Source of the DNA: Hutsoniella sourekii ATCC 700629
GTDB lineage: Bacteria > Bacillota > Bacilli > Lactobacillales > Aerococcaceae
Assembly (NCBI RefSeq): GCF_000518205.1
Contig: NZ_JADD01000024.1
Coordinates: forward strand, 1 to 34,442
Direction: 5' to 3'
DNA length: 34,442 nt
Shown: piece after piece, positions 34,141-34,442 of the stretch
Numbering within the stretch: position 1 is the first letter of the stretch
How the letters are laid out: each line of letters begins with the position of its first letter
Notes under the pieces: model-generated
What the model saw: only the letters and a program-made list of their open reading frames with translations
What the model was told of the DNA's origin: nothing
The model's database searches: none
Made by a program: the position numbers and the translations under genes

Positions 34141-34231
34141 GATTGTAAAATTAATTGCGACAAACAAGAAAACCCATAACAGGTTCGTGTAAAATGTTAG
34201 TAACCACAAAAACACACACGGAGGACCTGTT
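34141..34231 (+). mobile_element. Left end of an IS30-family element with sequestering leader hairpin
   Basis: The terminal inverted repeat probably starts around 34141-34175, since the sequence between the LPDTG terminator and the transposase belongs to neither gene. AACAGGT (34178-34184) with GTGT (34187-34190) pairs with ACAC (34216-34219) and ACCTGTT (34225-34231). The GGAGG ribosome binding site (34220-34224) lies in the paired region, directly before the start codon. Only transcripts that begin outside the element carry the left arm, so translation from readthrough RNA would be blocked. The right end is outside the window. Confidence 0.55.
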
Positions 34232-34442
34232 ATGAGCTACAAACATCTTACCATAGAAGACCGTTCAAAAATAGAAGTACTTTATCATGAGGGCTATACA
34301 GCTAGTCAAATTGCTCAAGCCATTGGGCGACACCGCTCAACAATTTATCGTGAACTTAAACGTGTTCAATCAGCTAGTTATGATGCCCAACTGGCTCAAG
34401 ATAACGCCACTGAACATAAATCTCTTAAAGGACGTCGTCCTA
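34232..34442 (+). CDS. IS30-family transposase, N-terminal part (cut by window edge)
   Basis: The first 70 residues of a transposase. MSYKHLTIEDRSKIEVLYH leads into the helix-turn-helix (TASQIAQAIGRHRSTIYREL), which is the classic IS30-family N-terminal domain that recognises the element's ends. The DDE catalytic domain would lie beyond the window. The ATG has GGAGG seven bases upstream, inside a hairpin. The frame is open to the last base, so the gene is cut by the edge rather than broken. Confidence 0.9.
   Translation, partial: MSYKHLTIEDRSKIEVLYHEGYTASQIAQAIGRHRSTIYRELKRVQSASYDAQLAQDNATEHKSLKGRRP

Noticed and set aside
34178-34231. Reading the AACAGGT/ACCTGTT pair as the IS30 terminal repeats
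   Set aside because: Both arms are at the same end of the element, and the second abuts the start codon, so they form a leader hairpin rather than the two ends.
1-34442. CRISPR array, tRNA or rRNA genes, prophage or defence system
   Set aside because: No regular repeat-spacer pattern, cloverleaf with anticodon arm, rRNA segment, phage structural gene or recognisable nuclease/toxin module was found.

Overview
The window looks like chromosome from a low-to-moderate GC Gram-positive coccus of the Lactobacillales. An Aerococcaceae-type organism (Facklamia/Globicatella/Aerococcus relatives) is my best guess, but no gene here fixes the genus. The evidence is strong AGGAGG-type ribosome binding sites, the EcsAB exporter, a five-gene oligopeptide permease (Opp), a LytR-CpsA-Psr (LCP) protein, a sortase-anchored LPDTG protein and IS30- and IS1182-type transposases. 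An IS transposase is cut by each edge, so the window is probably a draft contig that ends in repeats.

Left to right: the tail of an IS1182-like transposase (1-303). A ureide (purine nitrogen) island (352-5653) has pucG on the minus strand, a divergent PucR-family regulator, and an allE-allD operon; a 160-bp cruciform-forming element lies between pucR and allD. Next come the EcsAB exporter (5898-7983), a secreted PepSY-domain protein with acidic low-complexity arms, a small YflT-like stress protein and a nicotinamidase. The oppABCDF operon (10489-16171) follows, then a lactate permease divergent from an XRE plus winged-helix regulator (16318-18996). A cell-surface glycopolymer pair follows (LCP protein and membrane nucleotide-sugar 4,6-dehydratase), then a YccF protein, an esterase/ATP-grasp operon, metE-metF, an M20 amidohydrolase, a cation/proton antiporter, a MetQ-type binding protein without its transporter, a membrane-anchored alpha/beta hydrolase, an LPDTG surface protein and the start of an IS30-family transposase.

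How genes work together: PucG and AllE compete for (S)-ureidoglycine. PucG gives oxalurate plus glycine; AllE then AllD gives oxalurate plus NADH, so both routes end at the same product. Allantoinase, allantoate amidohydrolase and oxalurate-consuming enzymes are not in the window. MetE and MetF form the methionine-synthesis end of one-carbon metabolism, and MetQ should supply imported methionine. OppABCDF and the M20 enzyme fit peptide or acyl-amino-acid use. Most genes are monocistronic or in short operons separated by clear intrinsic terminators.

Most worth a second look: the 160-bp cruciform; the twin palindromes between the lactate permease and its XRE/winged-helix neighbour; two binding proteins (OppA, MetQ) with no lipobox cysteine; the convergent ureidoglycine branches with candidate operators; the esterase/ATP-grasp pair of unknown substrate; the compositionally distinct LPDTG protein next to IS30; and a hairpin that buries the IS30 ribosome binding site. 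I found no CRISPR array, tRNA, rRNA or recognisable riboswitch.
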